Part shown: in pieces, positions 1 to 5,848 of the stretch
Position numbering within the stretch: position 1 is the first letter of the stretch
Layout: every line of letters starts with the position of its first letter
Source: Acidobacteriota bacterium
GTDB taxonomy: Bacteria > Acidobacteriota > Terriglobia > UBA7540
Length of the DNA: 5,848 nucleotides
Direction of reading: 5' to 3'
NCBI GenBank assembly: GCA_021780055.1
Contig: JAJXZM010000133.1
Span: forward strand, 1-5,848
Made by a program: the position numbers and the translations under genes
The notes under the pieces: model-generated
What the model was told of the DNA's origin: nothing
Database searches by the model: none
Seen by the model: the letters and a program-made list of their open reading frames with translations, nothing else

Positions 1-236
<236 letters not shown>

Positions 237-255
237 TCACGCAGCAGGGAATTGC

Positions 256-570
256 TTACTTCTTGCCCGCGGCGGATTTCGCGCTTTCAAGAACGCCCAG
301 AATCTCGTCTTCACGGAGAATCAGGTATTCTTCGTTGTCGATCTTGATATCGTTGCCGGAGTATTTCCCGAACAGGACGCGATCGCCCGCCTTTACGTCG
401 AGCGGAATCACTTTGCCGTCATCGGTTTTCTTTCCATTGCCGACGGCAACAACTTCGCCTTCCTGGGGTTTTTCTTTCGCCGTGTCGGGAATAATGATTC
501 CACCCTTCACGGTTTCCTTCTCTTCGATGCGTTTGATCAAAATCCGATCTTGCAACGGCCTTAACTTCAT
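256..570 (-). CDS. groES: Co-chaperonin GroES (Hsp10)
   Basis: This is the 10-kDa co-chaperonin, a heptameric lid that caps the GroEL ring in the cytoplasm. The 104 residues open with [14 protein letters not shown], the family signature. The mobile loop spans roughly residues 17-31, and its GGIIIPD (23-29) holds the hydrophobic tripeptide that contacts GroEL. The second half has the usual [11 protein letters not shown] core and ends [16 protein letters not shown]. The protein is a few residues longer than the typical 95-97 because of a short Lys/Ala/Ser tail (96-104, SAKSAAGKK). The ATG at 570-568 has an AAAGGAG ribosome site at 587-581. It is the first gene of the operon, transcribed leftwards from the CIRCE-controlled promoter, with a leader of about 180 nt. 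Identification is secure. Confidence 0.98.
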   Translation of the reverse strand: MKLRPLQDRILIKRIEEKETVKGGIIIPDTAKEKPQEGEVVAVGNGKKTDDGKVIPLDVKAGDRVLFGKYSGNDIKIDNEEYLILREDEILGVLESAKSAAGKK

Positions 571-580
571 CGTGTAGATT

Positions 581-587
581 CTCCTTT
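581..587 (-). promoter_or_regulatory. groES ribosome binding site
   Basis: The minus strand reads AAAGGAG, a strong Shine-Dalgarno match 10 nt before the groES ATG. It fixes the start codon. Confidence 0.8.
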
Positions 588-619
588 CCTTGTTTACCTT
601 TGTTTCGGGCAGCCATCAT

Positions 620-666
620 TCGCCAGCCTGATTTCCTGAAACATTAATTAAGCTGGCGACAGGCTG
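620..666 (-). other. Two alternative stem-loops in the groES mRNA leader
   Basis: TCGCCAGC at 620-627 is an exact inverted match to GCTGGCGA at 652-659, giving an 8-bp stem with a 24-nt loop. CAGCCTG at 624-630 is also an exact inverted match to CAGGCTG at 660-666, giving a 7-bp stem. The two share bases 624-627, so they cannot form together. The structure lies in the transcribed leader, between CIRCE and the groES ribosome site. Pairing is read directly from the sequence. Any regulatory role is inference. Confidence 0.45.
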
Positions 667-732
667 AACCCGTCTTTGATTTATTATTGAAAACAGACAA
701 CTTGCACTGGATGAGTACGTGCACTGCCTTAA

Positions 733-759
733 TTGGCACTCTCACTCCAAGAGTGCTAA
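733..759. promoter_or_regulatory. CIRCE operator (HrcA binding site)
   Basis: This is the classic inverted repeat of 9-bp arms around a 9-bp spacer: TTGGCACTC at 733-741, spacer 742-750, GAGTGCTAA at 751-759. The consensus is TTAGCACTC-N9-GAGTGCTAA, and only one base differs (G for A in the left arm). HrcA binds this element and represses chaperone genes, with relief on heat shock. It overlaps the -10 and expected start of the groES promoter, as is usual for repression. It also lies upstream of the divergent gene at 841. No hrcA gene lies in the window. Confidence 0.95.
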
Positions 760-787
760 TTTACTATTTCGAGGGCTCCTGTGTCAA
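758..787 (-). promoter_or_regulatory. groES-groEL promoter, sigma70-like
   Basis: On the minus strand a perfect -35 TTGACA (787-782) is followed after 18 bp by TAAATT (763-758), four of six bases of the -10 consensus. Transcription would start near 750, inside CIRCE. The combination of vegetative-type promoter and CIRCE is the standard arrangement for HrcA-controlled groESL operons. Confidence 0.75.
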
Positions 788-840
788 GCACATAGCCACG
801 GCAGCGGCTGAGCTTGGTGCCTTCAATGCAGCAGGCTATA

Positions 841-2124
841 ATGAGTGATTTGAAGGAAGGAACATCCCAATTGCCATATTCCGATGATGTTGATTTGCGA
901 CCTCTGATCTCTTCCCCCCGCAACATTCGACCAGGAAAATGGCTGGGTGCCTTGATGCTGGCGGCCCAGGCCGTGTCGGTGCTCATAACTGGCGCTCCAC
1001 TGCTGTTTTCTTCCGGCGGGCAGCCTCGGTGCTGTCCAGAATTTTTGGCAGTCTCCATCGTGACCATGCCATTGGCCCCGCAAATTCATGCGACCGCGGA
1101 AAAGGGGACAAACGAGGGAATCGGGCCCGCGGAATCAGGGCCGGGGCTTGATGCGATCCAGACAGCCGTCGGCGGCATCCGCTCGCAGGACCTTCAGACA
1201 TTGGGACGAACTCTGGGTTTCGACCCGTCGCAGATCGGTCATCAGGCATTTGACGGTTCCAGCATCGGCATGGAGGCAATCAATGGCCTTGGTAGCGCAG
1301 GGGCGCCTGTCGTCGTTGTCAAATGGATGCCTGTGGGCCCGGGGCAGAACGCAACGGCAGGAGTCAGCCCGGTGCTTTACTTACTTTCCTGGGATGGAAA
1401 GGGTTGGCAGGCGTCTTACCTGACGGTTGCAGGCGGCGCCCTTACGCTCCAAGTCTTGCCGGAATCAGTCGACGCGGCGCAATTGTTCGCCGTGGTTGTC
1501 TATCGAGGGATGACGGCGGTTCCGTATCCCGTAATTTTCCGCTTTCAGAATCACCACGCAACCCTCGTTTGGGACGGCCGCTCTGACCAGACTTCGTATT
1601 CAGGCTATAACTACGGTTCGATCCAGTTTGAAAAAGCAGGGGCGGGGAACGTCCCCGTTATGATTGCAACCGGCCGGGCCGATCCTGGATTGCTGATGTT
1701 TCCGTCTTCATCCAATGAGAGCGGGCGCGGGTTTCAGGCGGCTACGGCCTATGTCTGGAAAAACGACTCCTACGTTCCGTTGCGGACCGAATATTCCCAT
1801 AACCGCGACTACGTTCTCTACAGCTTCATCTCAGCGCTGCACCTGCATGACTTCAAGGCCGCTTACTCTCTGATTGAACCCGCGCAGTTTCTAAAGACCA
1901 AGAAGCCGAGCCTCGATCTTTTCCGCGAGCGCATTCAGAATGCGTGGCCGGAATTTATCGACGACCGGATTTTTGAGGTCCCGGCACGCGCGAATGTTGG
2001 ACCTGATGGCCATATCTTCATCCTGAGACTCCGCGACGGCGAGATAAACGTCTATCACCCGACCTTCACGGCAGGCCCCGACTATCGACTGACCGGCCTG
2101 GAGCGTACCGAATCCCACGAATGA
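841..2124 (+). CDS. Uncharacterised exported or membrane-anchored protein
   Basis: I do not recognise this 427-residue protein. The N-terminal region has a hydrophobic stretch at about residues 34-58 (after basic residues in NIRPGKW) and a second at about 67-86 ending PLAPQIHATA, so it is probably exported or anchored. The middle is beta-rich, with loosely repeated units in which a hydrophobic strand precedes a W/D/G turn: SWDGKGW (183-189), VWDG (243-246) and VWKNDSY (305-311). This resembles propeller-like folds. The last ~100 residues look alpha+beta (YSFISALHLHDFKAAYSLIEP, then strands), as in NTF2-like domains; this is inference. The start is uncertain. ATG 841 is used here, but an in-frame TTG at 871 has a much better ribosome site (AAGGAAGG, 853-860). 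TTG 814, ATG 826 and ATG 955 are also in frame. It diverges from groES and converges on the M23 gene. Confidence 0.75.
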   Translation: MSDLKEGTSQLPYSDDVDLRPLISSPRNIRPGKWLGALMLAAQAVSVLITGAPLLFSSGGQPRCCPEFLAVSIVTMPLAPQIHATAEKGTNEGIGPAESGPGLDAIQTAVGGIRSQDLQTLGRTLGFDPSQIGHQAFDGSSIGMEAINGLGSAGAPVVVVKWMPVGPGQNATAGVSPVLYLLSWDGKGWQASYLTVAGGALTLQVLPESVDAAQLFAVVVYRGMTAVPYPVIFRFQNHHATLVWDGRSDQTSYSGYNYGSIQFEKAGAGNVPVMIATGRADPGLLMFPSSSNESGRGFQAATAYVWKNDSYVPLRTEYSHNRDYVLYSFISALHLHDFKAAYSLIEPAQFLKTKKPSLDLFRERIQNAWPEFIDDRIFEVPARANVGPDGHIFILRLRDGEINVYHPTFTAGPDYRLTGLERTESHE

Positions 2125-2195
2125 CGCACTAAGCTAAGCCGGCTTCCATTTGCAGGCGGGTTTACTACGAAATTGCGCCACGCAGAAAACTCTGA

Positions 2196-3548
2196 TTAAC
2201 GGTGGGTCTTCTGATCTGGCCCTGGCGAGCGAAGCGATGCCTGTTCCACTCCCGTGTGGCGGTTGCGCAGGCTCGCGAGTTCGTCGAGCATTTGGCTGCG
2301 TACCTTTTCGAACTCCGGCCAGTCTTTCTTTGCGACTGATTGGGCGGGTGGAAGTTTGAGTGCGAGGAAATTTCTGAACTGCCCATGAAACTCGATCCGG
2401 AAATCGAGGTGGGGACCTGTGGCGAGCCCAGACTTGCCGGTTAGCGCAATGATCTGCCCCTGGTGAACATGCTCGCCGCGGTGCACCAGAATGCGCGAAA
2501 GGTGAAGGTAGAAAGTCTCATACCCCATGGCGTGCCGCAGCTTCACCTCTCTTCCGCCGCCACCGTCCCAGCCGGCAAAGATCACCGTGCCGTCGCCGAC
2601 GGCCTGCACCTTGCTTCCCATCGGTGCTCCGTAGTCTATGCCGAGATGAGGCCGGTATATCTTGAGGATGGGATGGAACCGGTGATAACTGAACCGCGAA
2701 GTGATGGGTGCAGCAAAAGGCAGTGGAGATCTTAAGAAGGCTTTCTTGACCGCCTTGCCGTCCGGTGCATAATAGGCCTTCTGCCCGGAAGGGTCGCGAA
2801 ACAGCACAGCCTGGTAATGCTGCTTTCCGCTGTCGTATTCCGCCGCCAGAATTTTCCCGTAACCGGCAAACTGGCCGTTCAGATACTTCTTTTGAACGAC
2901 GACTTCAAAGTGGTCGCCGTTCTGGGTATCGGTGTTGAAGTCAAAATCCCAGGCAAAAATGTCGGCGAAGTTGAGCGTGAGTTGATCCTGCTCGCCCTGT
3001 TCTTCAATTGCGTTGAAAAGCGAACTGTGCACGGTTCCTGAGACGGCAGCCACCTTGGTGACGAAGGGGATTTCCTTGACGCTGGCATCGAACCCGGGCG
3101 ATTGGTTCCTGATCCAGAGCATGTGCTCGGGATCAATTTCGTAGCCGATCTCTTTCAACCCGCCCTGCGCTGATGTGACCATCGTGACCTGGTTGCCTGC
3201 CCGGACCCTCGCCAGATCGTAGACCGGGCGTGTGTCCTGCACGACCTTCTGGATGGTGTTAGCTTCCAGTCCCTGATCAGAGAGAAAATCGCTGAAGGTT
3301 TTCCTGGGAGGAAGGACTGCTACTGATCGGACTTCTCGCTTCGAGGCAATTGTCTTCGCGTCCTTTGCCGCCAGTGAAGCCTCGGTGGCAAGAGCCTTCT
3401 CCGCCACGTGCCGTTTGTGAACGATTGCGGCAAGGACCGATCCTTCAATGGCAATGACGGACGCAGCGATGATGATCAGGCGCTTGCGCCAAGGCGCAAG
3501 GTTCAGACGCTCCATAGTGGTTTTGACAAACGAATTCCCGCTGGCCAT
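2196..3548 (-). CDS. Membrane-anchored M23 family metallopeptidase (MepM/Csd3-like)
   Basis: This is a probable zinc endopeptidase that cuts peptidoglycan cross-links in the periplasm. From ATG 3548 it has 450 residues. A basic segment (APWRKR) leads into one membrane helix at about 23-43. A helical linker follows, then a LysM-like region (about 80-145) of the kind preceding Csd3/MepM catalytic domains, then a second accessory domain (about 160-240), then the M23 domain (about 275-395). Zinc and catalytic motifs are HLGID (H301, D305), YLHLS (H349) and GPHLDFR (H380). The last motif is usually HxH, and the second position here is D382. A charged tail of about 55 residues follows. An in-frame GTG at 3566 and ATG at 3515 are alternative starts, and none has a clear ribosome site. 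It converges with the upstream-listed exported protein and diverges from mobA. The family call is secure; the exact substrate is not. Confidence 0.9.
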   Translation of the reverse strand: MASGNSFVKTTMERLNLAPWRKRLIIIAASVIAIEGSVLAAIVHKRHVAEKALATEASLAAKDAKTIASKREVRSVAVLPPRKTFSDFLSDQGLEANTIQKVVQDTRPVYDLARVRAGNQVTMVTSAQGGLKEIGYEIDPEHMLWIRNQSPGFDASVKEIPFVTKVAAVSGTVHSSLFNAIEEQGEQDQLTLNFADIFAWDFDFNTDTQNGDHFEVVVQKKYLNGQFAGYGKILAAEYDSGKQHYQAVLFRDPSGQKAYYAPDGKAVKKAFLRSPLPFAAPITSRFSYHRFHPILKIYRPHLGIDYGAPMGSKVQAVGDGTVIFAGWDGGGGREVKLRHAMGYETFYLHLSRILVHRGEHVHQGQIIALTGKSGLATGPHLDFRIEFHGQFRNFLALKLPPAQSVAKKDWPEFEKVRSQMLDELASLRNRHTGVEQASLRSPGPDQKTHR

Positions 3549-3583
3549 ACTGCCCGAATTTACCACACCGATCTATAATCGCA

Positions 3584-3639
3584 ACTACTTTTTGTAGTCC
3601 CGCTGTATTTTCTGTGATATACAGCAACTTCCGCGGAAG
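3584..3639. other. Cluster of inverted repeats between the M23 gene and mobA
   Basis: Three dyads lie side by side in the divergent intergenic region. They are ACTAC-T5-GTAGT (3584-3598), GCTGTAT-N10-ATACAGC (3602-3625) and the perfect 12-bp palindrome CTTCCGCGGAAG (3628-3639). They sit just upstream of a possible minus-strand -10 (TATAGA, 3577-3572) for the peptidase gene, which lacks a convincing -35. The repeats could be operators for either gene. That is inference, and no known regulator site is recognised. Confidence 0.4.
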
Positions 3640-3660
3640 CGGCCATGTTTGGGTTGATCA

Positions 3661-3689
3661 TTGGAGATGTCCTGTGTTTTGAGTAAACT
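3661..3689 (+). promoter_or_regulatory. Possible mobA promoter
   Basis: TTGGAG (3661-3666), a 17-bp spacer and TAAACT (3684-3689) match the sigma70 consensus at 3/6 and 4/6. Transcription would start about 25 nt before the mobA ATG. The match is weak and rests on position as much as sequence. Confidence 0.25.
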
Positions 3690-3721
3690 ATGAAATTGAG
3701 ACAGGTAGGCAGGATAGTGAA

Positions 3722-4378
3722 ATGAGCTTGAATTTCCAGAAACGATCACCGTCCAGATGGACTAATTATCTGACGGGTTTTGTGCTTGTGGGCGGGACAA
3801 GCCAGCGAATGGGGCGGCCCAAAACATCTCTGTTGATTGACGGTGAGAAAATGCTGCAACGCCAAATTCGCCTGCTGCGCACCGTGGCGCACCGCGTAGT
3901 TGTGGTGGGCGGTGCTGCAGACTACCTGGATTGTTTCGACGTGCCTGTGGTTCCAGATGAGGTTCCCGGGCGCGGGCCGTTGGCCGGTATTTATACCGCA
4001 CTCCTCAAATCCCGGACGGAATTCAACATGGTCCTTGGGTGCGACTTGCCTTTTGTCAATGGCAGAATGCTTGCTTACCTTGCAGCGCGCGCACTGAATT
4101 CCGGAAGCGATGTGACCGTTCCCTGTTCGCGAGACGGACGGCCCCAGCCGTTGTGCGCCGTGTATCGCCGCCGGGCGCTCTATGCCGTGCGAACCAGACT
4201 CGACCTGGGAGCAAACAAGATCAGCGGTTTCTTTTCTATGGTCCACTGCGATGCAATTCCGTGGCGGGAAGTTGCGGGCGCTGGCTTCACGCCTTCTGTT
4301 TTCGATAATATGAATACTCTGGAAGAGTACGAATACGCCAGGAAGAGGCTTGAGCCTTTCGCGGCGGCTTCGGGCTGA
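3722..4378 (+). CDS. mobA: Molybdenum cofactor guanylyltransferase (MobA-type)
   Basis: This enzyme probably transfers GMP from GTP to molybdopterin-Mo in the cytoplasm, giving the guanine dinucleotide cofactor used by DMSO-reductase-family enzymes. The 218 residues have the nucleotidyltransferase signature LVGGTSQRMGRPK (22-34), where the glycine-rich loop binds the nucleotide. Next come GRGPLAGI (83-90), the metal-binding GCDLP (106-110), PQPLCAVYRR (141-150) and the C-terminal FDNMNTLEEY (194-203) typical of MobA. The N-terminus is about 15 residues longer than in many relatives. The ATG at 3722 follows an AGGA ribosome-site core at 3711-3714. No other cofactor-synthesis or molybdoenzyme gene is in the window. 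Related MobA-like proteins (for example MocA, which uses CTP) share this fold, so the nucleotide is inferred from overall motif resemblance. Confidence 0.88.
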   Translation: MSLNFQKRSPSRWTNYLTGFVLVGGTSQRMGRPKTSLLIDGEKMLQRQIRLLRTVAHRVVVVGGAADYLDCFDVPVVPDEVPGRGPLAGIYTALLKSRTEFNMVLGCDLPFVNGRMLAYLAARALNSGSDVTVPCSRDGRPQPLCAVYRRRALYAVRTRLDLGANKISGFFSMVHCDAIPWREVAGAGFTPSVFDNMNTLEEYEYARKRLEPFAAASG

Positions 4379-4448
4379 CGGAAAACAGATTTGGTCACAA
4401 TGGCGTTGGGATCTTAATTGGACGAAACGTAATGAATCGGGATGCGAC

Positions 4449-5255
4449 ATGATACGTGCGTGTGATGAGAAGGAAGATTCCGGCCGGCCCTACATCGAGT
4501 TTCAGAACGTCTATAAGGCGTTTGACGAACTTCCTGTGCTGGTTGATGTAAGCTTCGAGGTCATGCGCGGTGAAATGGTTGTGGTGCTGGGCCGCAGCGG
4601 CGTAGGCAAGAGCGTCACCCTTAAGCACATCCTCGGTTTCTTGCAACCGGACGCCGGCCGCGTGTTCGTTTCCGGCAGGGAAGTATCAGCAATGGCGGAG
4701 GCGGAACTTTTTGCCGTGCGCCGTTGCGTCACAATGGTTTTTCAATCTGGGGCGCTGTTTGATTCATTGACGGCTGGGGAGAACGTTGCCTATCCGTTGC
4801 GGGAACGCGTGGCCCATGGCGAGCGTCTTGATGAAGATGCCATCCAGGCCCGTGTAGACGAATTGTTGTCACTGGTTGACTTGCAGGCAGTAGGCGACCT
4901 GATGCCATCGGACCTGAGCACAGGCATGAAACGTGCGGTAGCCATCGCGCGTTCGCTTGCGGCCGAGCCAGAAGCAATCCTTTATGACGAGCCGACTACC
5001 ATGGTCGATCCTCTGATGGCCCAGTTGATTGGGGACCTGATCCTCAAGCTCAAAAAACAGACTGGCCTGACATCAGTGGTGGTTACACACGACGTGAAGC
5101 TGGCCCGGAAACTGGCTGACCGCGTTGTTTTCCTGGTGGACGGCCGCGTCGCCTACTTTGGCCCGATAAGTCAACTCGATGACACGCACGAGCATGTCAT
5201 TCAGGATTTTATCCGGCTCGACGAAGTTTCGATTATGCCGGAAACCTCTGCCTGA
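4449..5255 (+). CDS. ABC transporter ATP-binding protein, MlaF/Mkl type
   Basis: This is a cytoplasmic ATPase subunit, probably of a phospholipid or Mce-type ABC transporter. From ATG 4449 it has 268 residues. It shows Walker A GRSGVGKS (48-55), Q-loop Q99 in MVFQSGALFDSLTAGENV (97-112 plus, a hallmark of the MlaF/Mkl group), signature LSTGMK (156-161), Walker B AILYDE (176-181), D-loop MVD (185-187) and the switch histidine H214 in VTHD. Two positions depart from the usual LSGGM and TTGLDP: T for the first signature glycine, and MV in place of GL. The frame is open upstream to a TTG at 4350 overlapping mobA, but protein similarity starts only near PYIEFQNVYKAF (15-26), so 4449 is preferred despite a weak ribosome site. 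It begins 70 bp after mobA and may share its transcript. No permease gene follows. Confidence 0.9.
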   Translation: MIRACDEKEDSGRPYIEFQNVYKAFDELPVLVDVSFEVMRGEMVVVLGRSGVGKSVTLKHILGFLQPDAGRVFVSGREVSAMAEAELFAVRRCVTMVFQSGALFDSLTAGENVAYPLRERVAHGERLDEDAIQARVDELLSLVDLQAVGDLMPSDLSTGMKRAVAIARSLAAEPEAILYDEPTTMVDPLMAQLIGDLILKLKKQTGLTSVVVTHDVKLARKLADRVVFLVDGRVAYFGPISQLDDTHEHVIQDFIRLDEVSIMPETSA

Positions 5256-5308
5256 ACTGACCGGCTCCAATTTTGAAGTGCATCTCTTAATAATTCACGG
5301 CGCACACT

Positions 5309-5848
5309 TCATTCGATTCTGCACACACGTACGCGGCTGTTCTGGTAGGGACAATCGAGACCAGGCACGCCGGGCTGTTCCAGCACGACCCAGTTCACAC
5401 CAAACTCTTGCTTCAAGCGCACAAAATCTTTTACGGTGAAGCGCTTCCAACCCTGGAGAGCGGTGACCTGTTTGAGCCATTCATTACCGATATCGGGAAA
5501 CAGCGTGACGACTGCGGGATCTTTAACGTAATCAGCCATCCTGCTGCGCTCAGCCAGGGCGCGGAATCCGTGGTAGCCTTCTCCCGGAAGCTTCATGAAA
5601 CGCGGGTTGAGCGCGAAGTAAGCGTCTTTGGGAGTATTGTGGCGGATCCACAAAAAAGCCTGCACCCAGGGGTTGGGGTCCTGAGCGCCCGGCCACTCGA
5701 TGTGCGGGCTGCCGGAGTAAATCTGCAGTTGGGCGTATAACATTCCACAGCAGAGCGGGACGAAAAAGACGAGCCATTTCCAGAGCGAATTCCGCAATAC
5801 CAACTTGCCGATCAACGCGCCGGTTACGAGGAAAAAGAGCAGGTAAAG
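5309..5848 (-). CDS. Multi-pass membrane protein, C-terminal 179 residues, cut by window edge
   Basis: The frame is open through the right edge, so only the C-terminal part is seen. It starts in one hydrophobic segment (LYLLFFLVTGAL, residues 1-12) and has a second at about 25-39. A soluble domain of about 140 residues follows, probably periplasmic. That domain begins with WIRHNTPKDAYF (67-78), a pattern I associate with the C-terminal domains of GT-C-like bacterial membrane glycosyltransferases. It continues with GFRALAERS (94-102) and ends in GLDCPYQ...RVCRIE with two cysteines. A TTG at 5815 could act as a start, but hydrophobic coding sequence continues upstream of it without a stop, so truncation by the window edge is more likely. 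It converges with the ABC ATPase gene, 53 bp away. The specific function is unknown. Confidence 0.75.
   Translation of the reverse strand, partial: LYLLFFLVTGALIGKLVLRNSLWKWLVFFVPLCCGMLYAQLQIYSGSPHIEWPGAQDPNPWVQAFLWIRHNTPKDAYFALNPRFMKLPGEGYHGFRALAERSRMADYVKDPAVVTLFPDIGNEWLKQVTALQGWKRFTVKDFVRLKQEFGVNWVVLEQPGVPGLDCPYQNSRVRVCRIE

Noticed and set aside
670..720. Second groES promoter around the AT-rich stretch downstream of CIRCE
   Set aside because: AATAAT-like sequences are present, but no -35 lies at a suitable distance, and the CIRCE-overlapping promoter is far stronger.
939..1151. ATG at 939 with AGGAAA just upstream, opening a 70-codon frame inside the exported-protein gene
   Set aside because: Its product has no family features and the frame stops early, while the overlapping main frame stays open for over 400 codons.
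2136..2145. Palindrome AAGCCGGCTT after the exported-protein gene, as a terminator
   Set aside because: It has no loop and no T-run on either side, so it cannot be called an intrinsic terminator.
3602..3625. LexA (SOS) box resembling CTG-N10-CAG
   Set aside because: The outer CTG and CAG are 16 bp apart and the inner pair 7 bp apart. Neither matches the enterobacterial spacing, and no SOS gene is adjacent.
3746..4450. 234-codon minus-strand open frame opposite mobA
   Set aside because: The plus strand carries all MobA motifs in frame. The antisense translation is rich in His, Arg, Gln and Ser without any domain pattern.
5275..5310. GAAGTG...CACTTC as a bidirectional terminator between the ABC ATPase and membrane-protein genes
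   Set aside because: The 6-bp stem has a 24-nt loop, overlaps the stop codon of the minus-strand gene and lacks a proper T-run.
5408..5740. 110-codon plus-strand open frame at the right end
   Set aside because: It lies opposite the membrane-protein gene, whose hydrophobic segments and motifs make the minus strand the coding one.

Overview
The window is bacterial chromosome, moderately GC-rich and densely coded. It has six protein genes: a groES-groEL operon (minus strand, groEL cut by the left edge), an unidentified exported or membrane-anchored protein (plus), a membrane-anchored M23 metallopeptidase (minus), a MobA-type molybdenum cofactor guanylyltransferase (plus), an Mla/Mce-type ABC transporter ATPase (plus) and the C-terminal part of a multi-pass membrane protein (minus, cut by the right edge). 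The organism looks like a Gram-negative, HrcA-regulated bacterium. I lean towards Acidobacteriota because of the GroEL/GroES sequences, the MlaF-like ATPase with a modified signature motif, and the gene mix. That is recall-based inference and no phylogeny was run.

Left region (1-841). groES and groEL are read leftwards from one sigma70-like promoter (TTGACA, 18 bp spacer, TAAATT). A near-perfect CIRCE operator (733-759) overlaps its -10 and start region, so HrcA repression is expected. The leader between CIRCE and groES is about 160 nt long and can form two mutually exclusive stem-loops. A second stem-loop lies in the 100-bp groES-groEL gap. The same control region lies upstream of the divergent gene at 841-2124, whose start codon is uncertain.

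Middle region (841-3721). The 427-residue unidentified protein converges with the M23 peptidase, leaving a 71-bp gap with no recognisable terminator. The peptidase has the layout of MepM/Csd3-type cell-wall endopeptidases, with one variant zinc-site residue. It diverges from mobA across 170 bp rich in inverted repeats.

Right region (3722-5848). mobA is followed 70 bp later by the ABC ATPase on the same strand. No permease or Mce-type gene follows it; the next gene converges from the other strand. That gene keeps two hydrophobic segments and a soluble C-terminal domain of the sort found in GT-C-like membrane proteins.

The genes fall into separate functions (protein folding, cell wall, cofactor synthesis, lipid or solute transport), not one pathway. 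I see no mobile element, CRISPR array, tRNA, rRNA or defence system. No clearly new system is evident. The most worthwhile leads are the shared CIRCE region, the alternative hairpins in the groES leader, the variant motifs in two enzymes, and the two uncharacterised membrane or exported proteins.
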